Assembly (NCBI GenBank): GCA_028869725.1 | Contig: JAGWRJ010000088.1 | Span: 1-5,940, forward strand | DNA from: Alphaproteobacteria bacterium | Lineage (GTDB): Bacteria > Pseudomonadota > Alphaproteobacteria > Micropepsales > Micropepsaceae | Direction of reading: 5' to 3' | DNA length: 5,940 nucleotides | Shown: one piece after another, positions 1 to 5,940 of the stretch | Layout: every line of letters begins with the position of its first letter | How positions within the stretch are numbered: the first letter of the stretch is position 1 | Translations under genes and position numbers: made by a program | Notes under the pieces: model-generated | What the model saw: the letters and a program-made list of their open reading frames with translations, nothing else | Database searches by the model: none | What the model was told of the DNA's origin: nothing

Positions 1-69
1 GCCCTGCGAACCTTCAACCCAACAGAATGCCAAAACTTCTTCGCACATGCCGGATACGACTTGGATTAA
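1..69 (+). CDS. IS630-family transposase, C-terminal tail (partial at left edge)
   Basis: Frame 1 is open from the first base and stops at TAA 67-69, giving 22 residues. They include RTFNPTECQNFF followed by HAGYDLD. This matches the usual C-terminus of IS630-family DDE transposases, where the 'RTF.P.EC.NFF...GY' ending follows the catalytic domain. None of the catalytic residues lie in the window, so activity cannot be judged. The reading is on the opposite strand to all other genes here, and the piece lies against a broken IS5-like transposase, which fits an element inserted into that gene. The call rests on a short motif, so the family assignment is likely but not certain. Confidence 0.72.
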   Translation, partial: ALRTFNPTECQNFFAHAGYDLD

Positions 70-84
70 CGGGAGTCTGCTCTA
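1..84 (+). mobile_element. Right end of an IS630-type element inserted in an IS5-like element
   Basis: The transposase tail ends at 69, and only about 13 bp remain before a CTAG at 82-85. Just beyond, the minus strand resumes as the coding sequence of the IS5-like transposase (residues read MIKDNAR around 92-112). IS630 elements insert at TA and duplicate it, so the TA at 83-84 is the likely junction. The other end of the element and its inverted repeat are outside the window, so the exact boundary is inferred. Confidence 0.5.
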
Positions 85-835
85 GCCTGGCATTATCCTT
101 AATCATGTGAAGGGCAGTAGCGCGTTTCGCTGTACCGTTGGCCTCGCTCAGCCTCGCATGACGATCAATCCGTTGCGGTTCTCCATCATCAGATGGCCCA
201 TACGACAGAGGTCAGCCTCCTTGCCGGCGCCCTTTCGGAACAGCCGGGCATCAGGATCAATGGTCGAGGCACGGGTAACATTCTTGCGCACTTCGCCATG
301 GAAGTCGCTCTCGGCATTGCCCTCCGCTGACTGTGCCCGAAGGCCGGTCATCCCTGGCCACAAAGCTCTTCATGCTGGCCCAGGCCTCGATCAGCGTGTC
401 GTCGACCGAGAAGTGCTCGATGGGCAAGAGTCCGCGGCCCTGCGACAAGTTGAGTACACTGGCAAAGAACGTGGCGGCAATGTCACCGTCGAGGAGACGA
501 TCCCGGTTCTTGCAGAATACAGTGGCGTCCTAGACCTCATCGTCCATCGACAACCCCAAACCAGCGGAACAACATGTTATAGTCGAGCTGCTCGATCAAT
601 TGCCGTTCCGAGCGCAATGTGTAGAAGGCCTGAAGCAGGAGCGCCCGCAACAGCCACTCCGGCGGAATAGGTGGTCGGCCGTGGCGGGAATAAAGCCTGG
701 AAAAATCGCGCGACAGATCCTTCAGCGCCGCGTCCACCAAATTCCGGACCGCGCGCAGCGGGTGATCCATCGGGATTCGCTGCTCGAGGCGCACATCGCT
801 GAAATCCCTTCCGACCGCGGATCTCTTCCGCGCAT
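84..835 (-). pseudogene. IS5-like (DUF772/InsH-type) transposase, frameshifted and truncated
   Basis: Joined across frames, the minus strand reads as one transposase. The probable original start is ATG at 833-835 (MRGRDPRSEG), with AAGG just upstream. The N-terminal domain has LEQRIPMDHPLR, RPPIPPEWLLRALLLQ and QLDYNMLFRWF. The start of the catalytic domain, HFSVDDTLIEAWASMKSF, carries the first Asp of the DDE triad, and MENRNGLIV follows. Lesions are: a one-base loss near 804-806, a two-base loss near 553-558, a nonsense TAG at 530-532 replacing the Trp of a 'VWD' motif, a frameshift at about 325-345, and a one-base loss at 158-159. The second Asp and the Glu of the triad are missing because the frame ends at the IS630 junction. 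The longest intact frame is 537-794 with a GTG start, about 85 residues, and it is not a functional protein. The residual similarity is high, so decay seems fairly recent. Confidence 0.88.
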
Positions 836-894
836 TGCCGCCTTCAGTTCAAGGAATCAGACCTATGCATGTAACCACGCTAGGACACCTTCTT

Positions 895-916
895 AAAACC
901 ACTTTTTCAGAAGCCC
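895..916. repeat. Probable terminal inverted repeat of the IS5-like element
   Basis: On the minus strand this reads GGGCTTCTGAAAAAGTGG followed by TTTT. A 'GG(G)CxxxTGAAAAAGTGG'-like end is typical in look for IS5-group elements, and it lies 60 bp upstream of the probable transposase start, the usual distance. The partner repeat is not in the window, so this cannot be confirmed as a repeat from the sequence given. Confidence 0.45.
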
Positions 917-917
917 G

Positions 918-2042
918 CTAAGCGCCTTCTGATGTTGCCAAGTAGCTCGCTTGGAAGCTATCGGCAAAGGCGTCCCATCTGTCTTCGGACAATGCGGCCC
1001 TGACTTCTGCCATTAAGGATTGGTAGAAGGTCAGATTGTGCCACGTAAGTAGCATAGACGCGATGATCTCGCCGGATTTCACGACGTGGTGAAGATAGGC
1101 ACGGCTGAATTGACGACATGCAGGACATGGGCATGAGGTTTCAAGCGGCTCAGGATCATCCGCATGTTTGGCGTTACGCAAATTCACTGTACCAAACCAG
1201 GTGAACGCCTGTCCGTTCCGCCCAGATCGGGTTGGAAGCACGCAATCGAACATGTCAATGCCCCTTAGCACCGCTCCCACGATGTCATCAGGCTTTCCGA
1301 CACCCATCAGGTAGCGGGGCCGATCAATCGGAAGATGGCTCGTCGTGGCTTCGAGCGTCTCGAACATCGCGGCCTGTCCTTCGCCAACCGCAAGCCCACC
1401 GATGGCATAGCCATCGAAGCCGATCTGCCAGAGCTCCTGCGCTGAGCGCCTGCGCAAATGTGGCACCGTTCCACCCTGCACGATTCCAAAACATGCCCGT
1501 CCCGGAACGCGTACGAAGGCGTTCTTAGAACGTTTCGCCCAACGCATCGACAACGCGAGCGATTTTTCGAGAACGTCCTCGCTAGCAGGAAGTGCCGGAC
1601 ACTCGTCGAGAACCATCTGTATGTCGGAGCCGAGATCGTTCTGGATCGCCATCGCCCGTTCAGGCGACAGAAATTCCTCATGACCATCGATGTGCGAGCG
1701 GAACGATACGCCCTCTTCGGTGATTTTGCGCAGCTTGGACAGCGACATCACCTGAAACCCCCCCGAATCCGTCAGGATCGGTAGATTCCAACCCATGAAC
1801 TTATGAAGACCGCCCAGTCTTGCGATGCGCTCCGAGCCCGGCCGCAGCATCAGATGGTAGGTGTTGCCGAGGAGGATGTCGGCCCCGGTTTCACGCACGC
1901 TCTGTGGCAGCATCGCTTTGACGGTCGCCGCGGTGCCGACAGGCATAAAGGCTGGCGTTCGGATGTCTCCACGAGACGTGTGGATTACGCCGGTGCGAGC
2001 CGCACCTGAGACCCCAGTCAGCTCGAAACGAAATTCGGTCAT
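918..2042 (-). CDS. tgt: Queuine/preQ1 tRNA-guanine transglycosylase
   Basis: The 374-residue protein is the normal length for bacterial Tgt. It exchanges guanine 34 of tRNA Asp, Asn, His and Tyr for preQ1, an early step of queuosine synthesis in the cytoplasm. It is a single TIM barrel with a zinc site. The catalytic Asp is in TDSGGFQVMSL (D92), the base-binding Asp in VLDECPA (D146), and the QGG motif is at 189-191. The nucleophile Asp is in MFDCVLPTRSGRNG (D266). The zinc ligands are C304, C306 and C309 (SCPCPAC) and H335 (LLTWHN). All known key residues are present, so it should be active. The ATG at 2042 fits the family N-terminus (MTEFRFELTG), although no strong Shine-Dalgarno sequence is visible. 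It starts 36 bp after the manC-type gene and probably shares its transcript. The stop, TAG at 918-920, is within a few bases of the IS5-like element. Confidence 0.97.
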   Translation of the reverse strand: MTEFRFELTGVSGAARTGVIHTSRGDIRTPAFMPVGTAATVKAMLPQSVRETGADILLGNTYHLMLRPGSERIARLGGLHKFMGWNLPILTDSGGFQVMSLSKLRKITEEGVSFRSHIDGHEEFLSPERAMAIQNDLGSDIQMVLDECPALPASEDVLEKSLALSMRWAKRSKNAFVRVPGRACFGIVQGGTVPHLRRRSAQELWQIGFDGYAIGGLAVGEGQAAMFETLEATTSHLPIDRPRYLMGVGKPDDIVGAVLRGIDMFDCVLPTRSGRNGQAFTWFGTVNLRNAKHADDPEPLETSCPCPACRQFSRAYLHHVVKSGEIIASMLLTWHNLTFYQSLMAEVRAALSEDRWDAFADSFQASYLATSEGA

Positions 2043-2078
2043 CGATACAATGCAGCCGATAGGTGCTGCGCGTGGAGG

Positions 2079-3500
2079 TCAGACACGATCGTATCGGTCC
2101 TCAAAGCGTACAATGTCGTTTTCACCCAAGTAGTCCCCGAGCTGCACTTCGATCACGTGGAGCTCCTCACCCCACGGATTTTCAAGGCGGTGGCGGGCGC
2201 CCAGCGGTATGAACGTTGACTGCCCCGTCTCAAGATCAACGATCTCATCATTTCGGGTGACCCGCGCCCGCCCACGCAGCACCACCCAGTGTTCGGACCT
2301 TTGATGATGAAGCTGAAGGGAGATGGCAGCTCCGGGAGCCACCATGAGGTGCTTTACCTGAAACCCCGCCTCCTGCCACAACGAATCATACCAGCCCCAC
2401 GGTCGGTGGACCTTGGTATGGGCCTGGATTTCAGCGCGGCCTTTGTTTCTTAGGGTGTCAACCAACTGCCCGATTTCCTGGGCCCGCTCGAGCGGGGCGA
2501 CGAGCGTCGCGTCCCGGGTCTGGACGACCATCATGCGCGAAAGACCTAGCGCCACCACGAGACGACCGTCGCTCTCTATGTGGTTATCGCGGCAGTCCTC
2601 AGCGTGAACCTCCCCGGACGTCGTGTTACCGAACTCGTCCTTGTCGAGAACCTCCCACAGCGCCGACCAGCTTCCGACATCAGTCCAACCAATATCGGCT
2701 GGAACAACCGCAGCCCGTGATGTTTTCTCCATCACGGCGTAGTCAAACGAGATCGAAGGGGCGCGAACGAGGCTCTGGCGATCAAGGGTCGTGACCCCAT
2801 TTTTGACGATCGCCGCCCCAACTGCGGCACCTGCGGCGGATGCCACCTCCGGGCACCGTGTTTCCATCTCTTCAAGGAGCACATCTGCCCGGGCGACGAA
2901 CATGCCCGCATTCCACAAATAGTTTCCTGCCTTGAGATAGGCTTCAGCTGCGCTGCGATCGGGCTTTTCGACAAAGCGCGCGACCTCATGAACCCTCGAG
3001 TGGGCAGGAAGCGGCGCACCCACTTCAATGTAGCCGTACCCTGTCGCAGGCTCATTGGGCGTAATGCCGATGGTCACGATCTTGCCTTCAGCTGCGGCGC
3101 CTGCCGCTGCCATCAAGGCGGAGCGAAGTCCTGCCGGGTCGCGTACGATGTGATCGGCCGGCATGATGGCAAGAACAGCGTCTGGTCCTTCCTTGGAGCG
3201 TACAAATTCCGCGACGGCCGCGATGGCAGGCGCGGTGTTACGCTTTTCGGGTTCGGCAAGAATCGCGAGCGGATGGATGCCCGCGCTCTCAAGTTCACGC
3301 GCTACCATGAACCCATGATCCGCGGAGCCCGCAATGAGCGGCGCGGAAAATCTCGCGTCGCCATCAAACCGGCATACGGTCTCGACCAGAAGCGAGCGCT
3401 CGCCACCGAGATTGAGAAACTGCTTGGGCAAGGCCGTGCGCGAGCGCGGCCAAAGACGGGTACCCGTCCCTCCCGCCAGGATCACTGGGACAATCTTCAT
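2079..3500 (-). CDS. manC: Mannose-1-phosphate guanylyltransferase / mannose-6-phosphate isomerase
   Basis: This is a two-domain type II enzyme of the ManC/CpsB/AlgA/XanB family, 473 residues from ATG 3500, the usual length. The N-terminal nucleotidyltransferase makes GDP-mannose from mannose-1-phosphate and GTP. It has the GGTGTRLWP signature (10-18) with PKQF (25-28), EKRNTAPA (85-92), MPADH (113-117), FVEKPD (176-181), LWNAGMF (195-201) and DIGWTDVGSW (269-278). The C-terminal cupin, the mannose-6-phosphate isomerase part, has RPWGWYD (366-372) and QLHHQRSEHW (396-405). Both halves look intact. The frame also extends six codons upstream to a TTG at 3518, but ATG 3500 gives the standard MKIVPVILAGG start and is preferred. 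GDP-mannose feeds exopolysaccharide, LPS and fucose pathways. It lies between queA and tgt. The symbol follows family usage; cpsB, algA or xanB would be equally fair. Confidence 0.95.
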   Translation of the reverse strand: MKIVPVILAGGTGTRLWPRSRTALPKQFLNLGGERSLLVETVCRFDGDARFSAPLIAGSADHGFMVARELESAGIHPLAILAEPEKRNTAPAIAAVAEFVRSKEGPDAVLAIMPADHIVRDPAGLRSALMAAAGAAAEGKIVTIGITPNEPATGYGYIEVGAPLPAHSRVHEVARFVEKPDRSAAEAYLKAGNYLWNAGMFVARADVLLEEMETRCPEVASAAGAAVGAAIVKNGVTTLDRQSLVRAPSISFDYAVMEKTSRAAVVPADIGWTDVGSWSALWEVLDKDEFGNTTSGEVHAEDCRDNHIESDGRLVVALGLSRMMVVQTRDATLVAPLERAQEIGQLVDTLRNKGRAEIQAHTKVHRPWGWYDSLWQEAGFQVKHLMVAPGAAISLQLHHQRSEHWVVLRGRARVTRNDEIVDLETGQSTFIPLGARHRLENPWGEELHVIEVQLGDYLGENDIVRFEDRYDRV

Positions 3501-3570
3501 TCGGACCCACTTGCGCAAACTCTCGCGCGCACTCTAACCAAATCAGGCACCTGGTAAAGCATGGCCGACA

Positions 3571-4632
3571 TCAGCTCCCTTGCCTTCTGTAGAGCAGACA
3601 GGCGTCGCCATAGGAATAAAAGCGATACTTCTCGCGGACCGCCTCGGCATAGGCACGCTTCATGATATCAGTACCGGCAAACGCGCAGACCAGCATGAAG
3701 AGGGTCGAGCGCGGCAGATGAAAATTCGTGAGGAGCATATCCGCCGCCCGGAACTGAAATCCCGGGGTGATGAAAAGCCGGGTCTCGCTGTCGAAGGGCT
3801 CGATTTGCCCGCTTTGGGTGACGGCGCTTTCCAGCGTCCGTAGCGACGTGGTGCCCACCGAGACGATCCGTCCTCTGGCGGCATGAACCCGGTTCAGACG
3901 CTGGGCGACCTCGGAGCTCAGGACTGCCCGTTCGGCATGCATGTGGTGATGCGCGGTGTCCGACGCGGTGACAGGCAAAAACGTACCCGCCCCTACATGG
4001 AGGGTAAGGCGCTCGGTACCCACCCCGCCGCGCGCCAGCTCTTCAAGCAGCTCGGGAGTAAAATGCAGGCCTGCGGTGGGCGCTGCGACCGATCCCGGCT
4101 CGCGGGCAAACATGGTCTGGTAGTCAGCCTCGTCGCGGGCATCTACCGCGCGCTTGCCTGCGATATAGGGAGGAAGGGGGATTTCGCCGGCACGGGCGAT
4201 GGCGGCATCAAGCAATGCCCCACTGACCGAAAACCCCAGCTCGGCTTCTCCTCCCTCACCCCGGCTCAGAACTTCGGCCGAGAGCTCAGAATTAAATGCG
4301 ATCCTGTCACCTGGGTTGAGCTTCCTGGCCGGCCGGGTAAAGGCAAGAAACCGATCCTCGCCTTCGCGCTTGTGCAGCAGGACCTCGATCCTGGGTCCGT
4401 CCTCTGCCTCACCGCGAAGCCTGCGCCCCCGGAGCCTCGCCTTGATCACTTGGGTGTCGTTGACGACGAGGCAATCCCCAGATCCGAGATAGCGGGGAAG
4501 ATCCCGCACAAGGGCATGTTCAAGCGCCCCATCCTCCCGGACCACGAGAAGGCGGGCCGCGTCGCGGGGTGCGGCCGGACGCACAGCAATGAGTTCGTCC
4601 GGGAGCTCAAAATCAAATTGGGCAACATCCAT
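3571..4632 (-). CDS. queA: S-adenosylmethionine:tRNA ribosyltransferase-isomerase
   Basis: QueA transfers and isomerises the ribosyl part of SAM onto preQ1 at tRNA position 34, giving epoxyqueuosine. It acts after Tgt. The 353-residue length is normal for the family. Motifs in order are VNDTQVIKARL (57-67), IEVLLH (82-87), EIPLPPYI (150-157), REPGSVAAPTAGLHFT (177-192), TLHVGAGTFLPV (210-221), HHHMHAE (228-234), GTTSLRTLES (260-269), FITPGFQF (287-294), LLTNFHLPRSTLFMLVCAFAG (split around 300-320) and YRFYSYGDACLL (336-347). All blocks are intact. The start ATG 4632 gives the common MDVAQFDFELP opening; the upstream ribosome site is weak. It is the first gene after the 715-bp gap, so its promoter is probably there. 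The manC-type gene follows after 70 bp, with no clear terminator between. Confidence 0.97.
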   Translation of the reverse strand: MDVAQFDFELPDELIAVRPAAPRDAARLLVVREDGALEHALVRDLPRYLGSGDCLVVNDTQVIKARLRGRRLRGEAEDGPRIEVLLHKREGEDRFLAFTRPARKLNPGDRIAFNSELSAEVLSRGEGGEAELGFSVSGALLDAAIARAGEIPLPPYIAGKRAVDARDEADYQTMFAREPGSVAAPTAGLHFTPELLEELARGGVGTERLTLHVGAGTFLPVTASDTAHHHMHAERAVLSSEVAQRLNRVHAARGRIVSVGTTSLRTLESAVTQSGQIEPFDSETRLFITPGFQFRAADMLLTNFHLPRSTLFMLVCAFAGTDIMKRAYAEAVREKYRFYSYGDACLLYRRQGS

Positions 4633-5347
4633 GGGCCCGGGGTTCTAGCTGCCCTGCGCCCGCTCCACAACGCCCCACTCTATGCCTCGCCTTCCCATCT
4701 CCTCAGCGCCGTCCACCCGCCCAGAGAGCCGAAGGTAGCAATTGAGCTCCGGTATCCCGCGCCACGCGCACACCAGGCGGGATGCACCTGATTGAGCCAT
4801 TCAGAGATCTGCCTCAGCGACTGTGCCGCAACCGCCAGCCATGGAACTCTTCCCGCCAGTCTTCGGCTCATTGGCAGCAACCTGTTCCCTGCCGGCTTCA
4901 CGCGCCCCCCGCGAACCCGAGAGAACGAGGAACCCGCCGTGCGCTTCTCCCCAAGCAAAAGCGTGTGGGTCATGGTGCGGATTACCCGGGCAGCTTTGGT
5001 CCGCATGGGCTTTGCGCGCCCCGAACGCCCACGCGAATGCGCGCGCCCGCCTCCTGCGTTCGGGGCGCGCTAAAGATGTGTGCTCAGCCGGATCTCAAGG
5101 AGAGGCGGGTGGCATTTGAAGGGCCTTTGCCATGCCCGCTCACCATGCGGCGCGAATGTGACGTGCATGCCCAATCCAGACGCCTCCCCACCATCTGTTT
5201 CCTACGACGGATCGCGGGCACTCGGGGCAAAGAACGACGAACACGCACACCGGGGTGCACGACGCACACTGAACCCACTCGGTACAGTCCGACGGATGAG
5301 CCCATCAGGAAAGGAGCCCTGAGCCCCGCCCCTTCGTTTTTTTATCG
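4633..5347. other. Gene-poor gap between queA and the aminotransferase
   Basis: About 715 bp without a recognisable gene. I compared all open frames of useful length here and found none with family motifs. The long plus-strand frame 4782-5483 runs into the antisense of the aminotransferase, and the minus-strand frames are short. I found no tRNA-like T-loop and no clear consensus promoter, although the queA transcript most likely begins here. It contains the inverted repeat at 5014-5070 and a minor 51-codon frame (4645-4800). Such a long gap upstream of queA is unusual in a compact chromosome and could be decayed sequence. Confidence 0.6.
5014..5070. repeat. Perfect 15-bp inverted repeat with a 27-nt loop
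   Basis: GCGCGCCCCGAACGC at 5014-5028 is exactly mirrored by GCGTTCGGGGCGCGC at 5056-5070. The arms are very GC-rich, so the RNA or single-stranded DNA would fold into a strong stem. No T-run follows on either strand (TAAAG on the right, AAAGC on the minus strand side), so it is not a classical intrinsic terminator. It may stop the aminotransferase transcript, bind a protein, or be a dispersed repeat of this genome. Confidence 0.8.
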
Positions 5348-5940
5348 TCAGCCGAGTTTCTTCAGGACAGCTGCGATGATGCGATCCTGTGTTGCGGGAT
5401 CAAGATCCGGGTGCATGGGGAGGCTGACAACCCTCTTTGCAATCTTCTCGCTCACCGGTGTGGGCGCACTTGGGAAAGCCTGATAGCCCTTCTGGCGCGA
5501 GAGCGGGATCGGATAGTAGACCGCAGTTGGAATGCCCGCCTCTTTCAGATCCTTCTGCAGCTGATCGCGGGCATCGACCTGGATCGTGTATTGTGCCCAG
5601 GTCGACTGCGCGCCCTCAATAATCCGCGGTATCCGGATCCGGTTAGAACTGGCAAAAGCCTGCTGATAGCGCTGCGCGACTTTCTCGCGCATCTCGATTT
5701 CTTCGGGGAATACCTTGAGCTTTTCGAGGAGGATTGCCGCCTGAATGGTATCGAGCCGTGAATTCACACCAATGCGTACATTCTCGTAGCGATCCGCGCC
5801 CTGGCCATGCATGCGGATGGAGCGCAGGAGCTCGGCAAGTCCATCATCATTGGTAAAGCTTGCGCCGCCATCGCCATAACAGCCAAGCGGCTTCGCCGGA
5901 AAGAACGAGGTCGCAGCCGCATCGCCAATACCGCCTGCTA
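5348..5940 (-). CDS. DegT/DnrJ/EryC1/StrS-family sugar aminotransferase (partial, N-terminus beyond right edge)
   Basis: The frame is open through the right edge, and 196 residues are visible before TGA 5348-5350. The family member is about 360 residues long, so roughly 170 are missing. The PLP-binding lysine lies in TSFFPAKPLGCYGDGGA (visible residue 16, codon 5891-5893). Further motifs are SIRMHGQGADRYENVRIG, NSRLDTIQAAILLEKL and near the end YYPIPLSRQKGY. The FFPxKPLGCYGDGGA wording is most like the WbpE/WlbC group, which transfers an amino group to UDP-3-keto-sugars, but other sugar aminotransferases cannot be excluded. PLP enzymes of this family build amino sugars for O-antigen, capsule or glycans. 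The tail, ending in AAVLKKLG, looks complete. The manC-type gene 1.8 kb away fits a polysaccharide context, but the exact substrate is not shown. Confidence 0.93.
   Translation of the reverse strand, partial: AGGIGDAAATSFFPAKPLGCYGDGGASFTNDDGLAELLRSIRMHGQGADRYENVRIGVNSRLDTIQAAILLEKLKVFPEEIEMREKVAQRYQQAFASSNRIRIPRIIEGAQSTWAQYTIQVDARDQLQKDLKEAGIPTAVYYPIPLSRQKGYQAFPSAPTPVSEKIAKRVVSLPMHPDLDPATQDRIIAAVLKKLG

Larger units (their letters stand above)
84..917 (-). mobile_element. Degenerate IS5-like insertion sequence, 5' part
   Basis: This stretch holds the first half or more of an IS5-type element: a likely terminal inverted repeat next to the tgt stop, a short leader, and a transposase reading frame running leftwards. 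The frame is broken in several places, and the element is cut off at about 84 by the IS630-type end. The outer end is placed at about 916-917, where the sequence GGGCTTCTGAAAAAGTGG begins on the minus strand. CTAA at 918-921 would fit the YTAR-type target described for IS5-group elements. The second copy of the target site is not in the window, so this boundary is an inference. Confidence 0.6.

Noticed and set aside
396..405. The HHQ in place of HHH in the cupin motif QLHHQRSEHW of the ManC protein (residue positions), considered as a lost metal ligand
   Set aside because: The third position of this motif varies in the family, while the conserved first His and the R-x-E-H-W part are present, so no loss of isomerase function is implied.
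107..670. A 187-residue plus-strand frame across the left region
   Set aside because: It is antisense to the IS5-like transposase pseudogene, and no motif supports it.
2988..3557. A 189-residue plus-strand frame opposite the manC-type gene
   Set aside because: It is a shadow of the N-terminal nucleotidyltransferase, whose signature motifs read correctly on the minus strand.
3501..3570. A short CAGG-CA-CCTG palindrome between queA and the manC-type gene as a terminator
   Set aside because: The stem is only four base pairs with a two-base loop and no T-run follows on the minus strand.
3883..4791. A 302-residue plus-strand frame opposite queA
   Set aside because: It is the antisense of a complete QueA with all motif blocks; the long open stretch follows from the codon bias of queA.
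5305..5347. A run of seven T at 5337-5343 after a GC-rich stretch, like an intrinsic terminator on the plus strand
   Set aside because: No plus-strand gene ends here and the GC-rich stretch before it does not form a convincing stem. On the minus strand, where the aminotransferase ends, the run reads as A, not T.
4782..5483. A 233-residue plus-strand open frame covering the gap
   Set aside because: It overlaps the well-supported aminotransferase on the opposite strand, has no family motifs, and is rich in Arg, Pro and Cys as expected for a shadow frame in GC-rich DNA.

Overview
The window looks like part of an alphaproteobacterial chromosome. This is judged from the GC-rich composition and the wording of the QueA and Tgt proteins; the order and genus cannot be fixed from sequence alone. 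All intact genes lie on the minus strand, so transcription runs from the right edge to the left. The only plus-strand coding piece is the tail of an IS630-type transposase at the left edge.

From right to left there is: the C-terminal half of a DegT/DnrJ/EryC1-type PLP sugar aminotransferase (5348-5940, open at the right edge); a gene-poor gap of about 715 bp with a perfect 15-bp inverted repeat; queA; a bifunctional mannose-1-phosphate guanylyltransferase/mannose-6-phosphate isomerase (manC type); and tgt. Directly behind the tgt stop lies a decayed IS5-like element. Its transposase carries several frameshifts and a nonsense codon, and it is itself interrupted by the end of the IS630-type element.

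Two functions are interleaved. Tgt and QueA act one after the other in queuosine synthesis: Tgt exchanges G34 of GUN-anticodon tRNAs for preQ1, and QueA adds the SAM-derived epoxycyclopentanediol ring. ManC supplies GDP-mannose, and the aminotransferase is of the kind that makes amino-UDP- or dTDP-sugars, so both point to surface polysaccharide synthesis. The unusual point is that manC sits between queA and tgt, with 70 bp and 36 bp spacers, where these two genes are often neighbours. I found no new type of system here. The most notable features are this interleaved order, the nested insertion sequences against the tgt stop, and the large inverted repeat in the gap.
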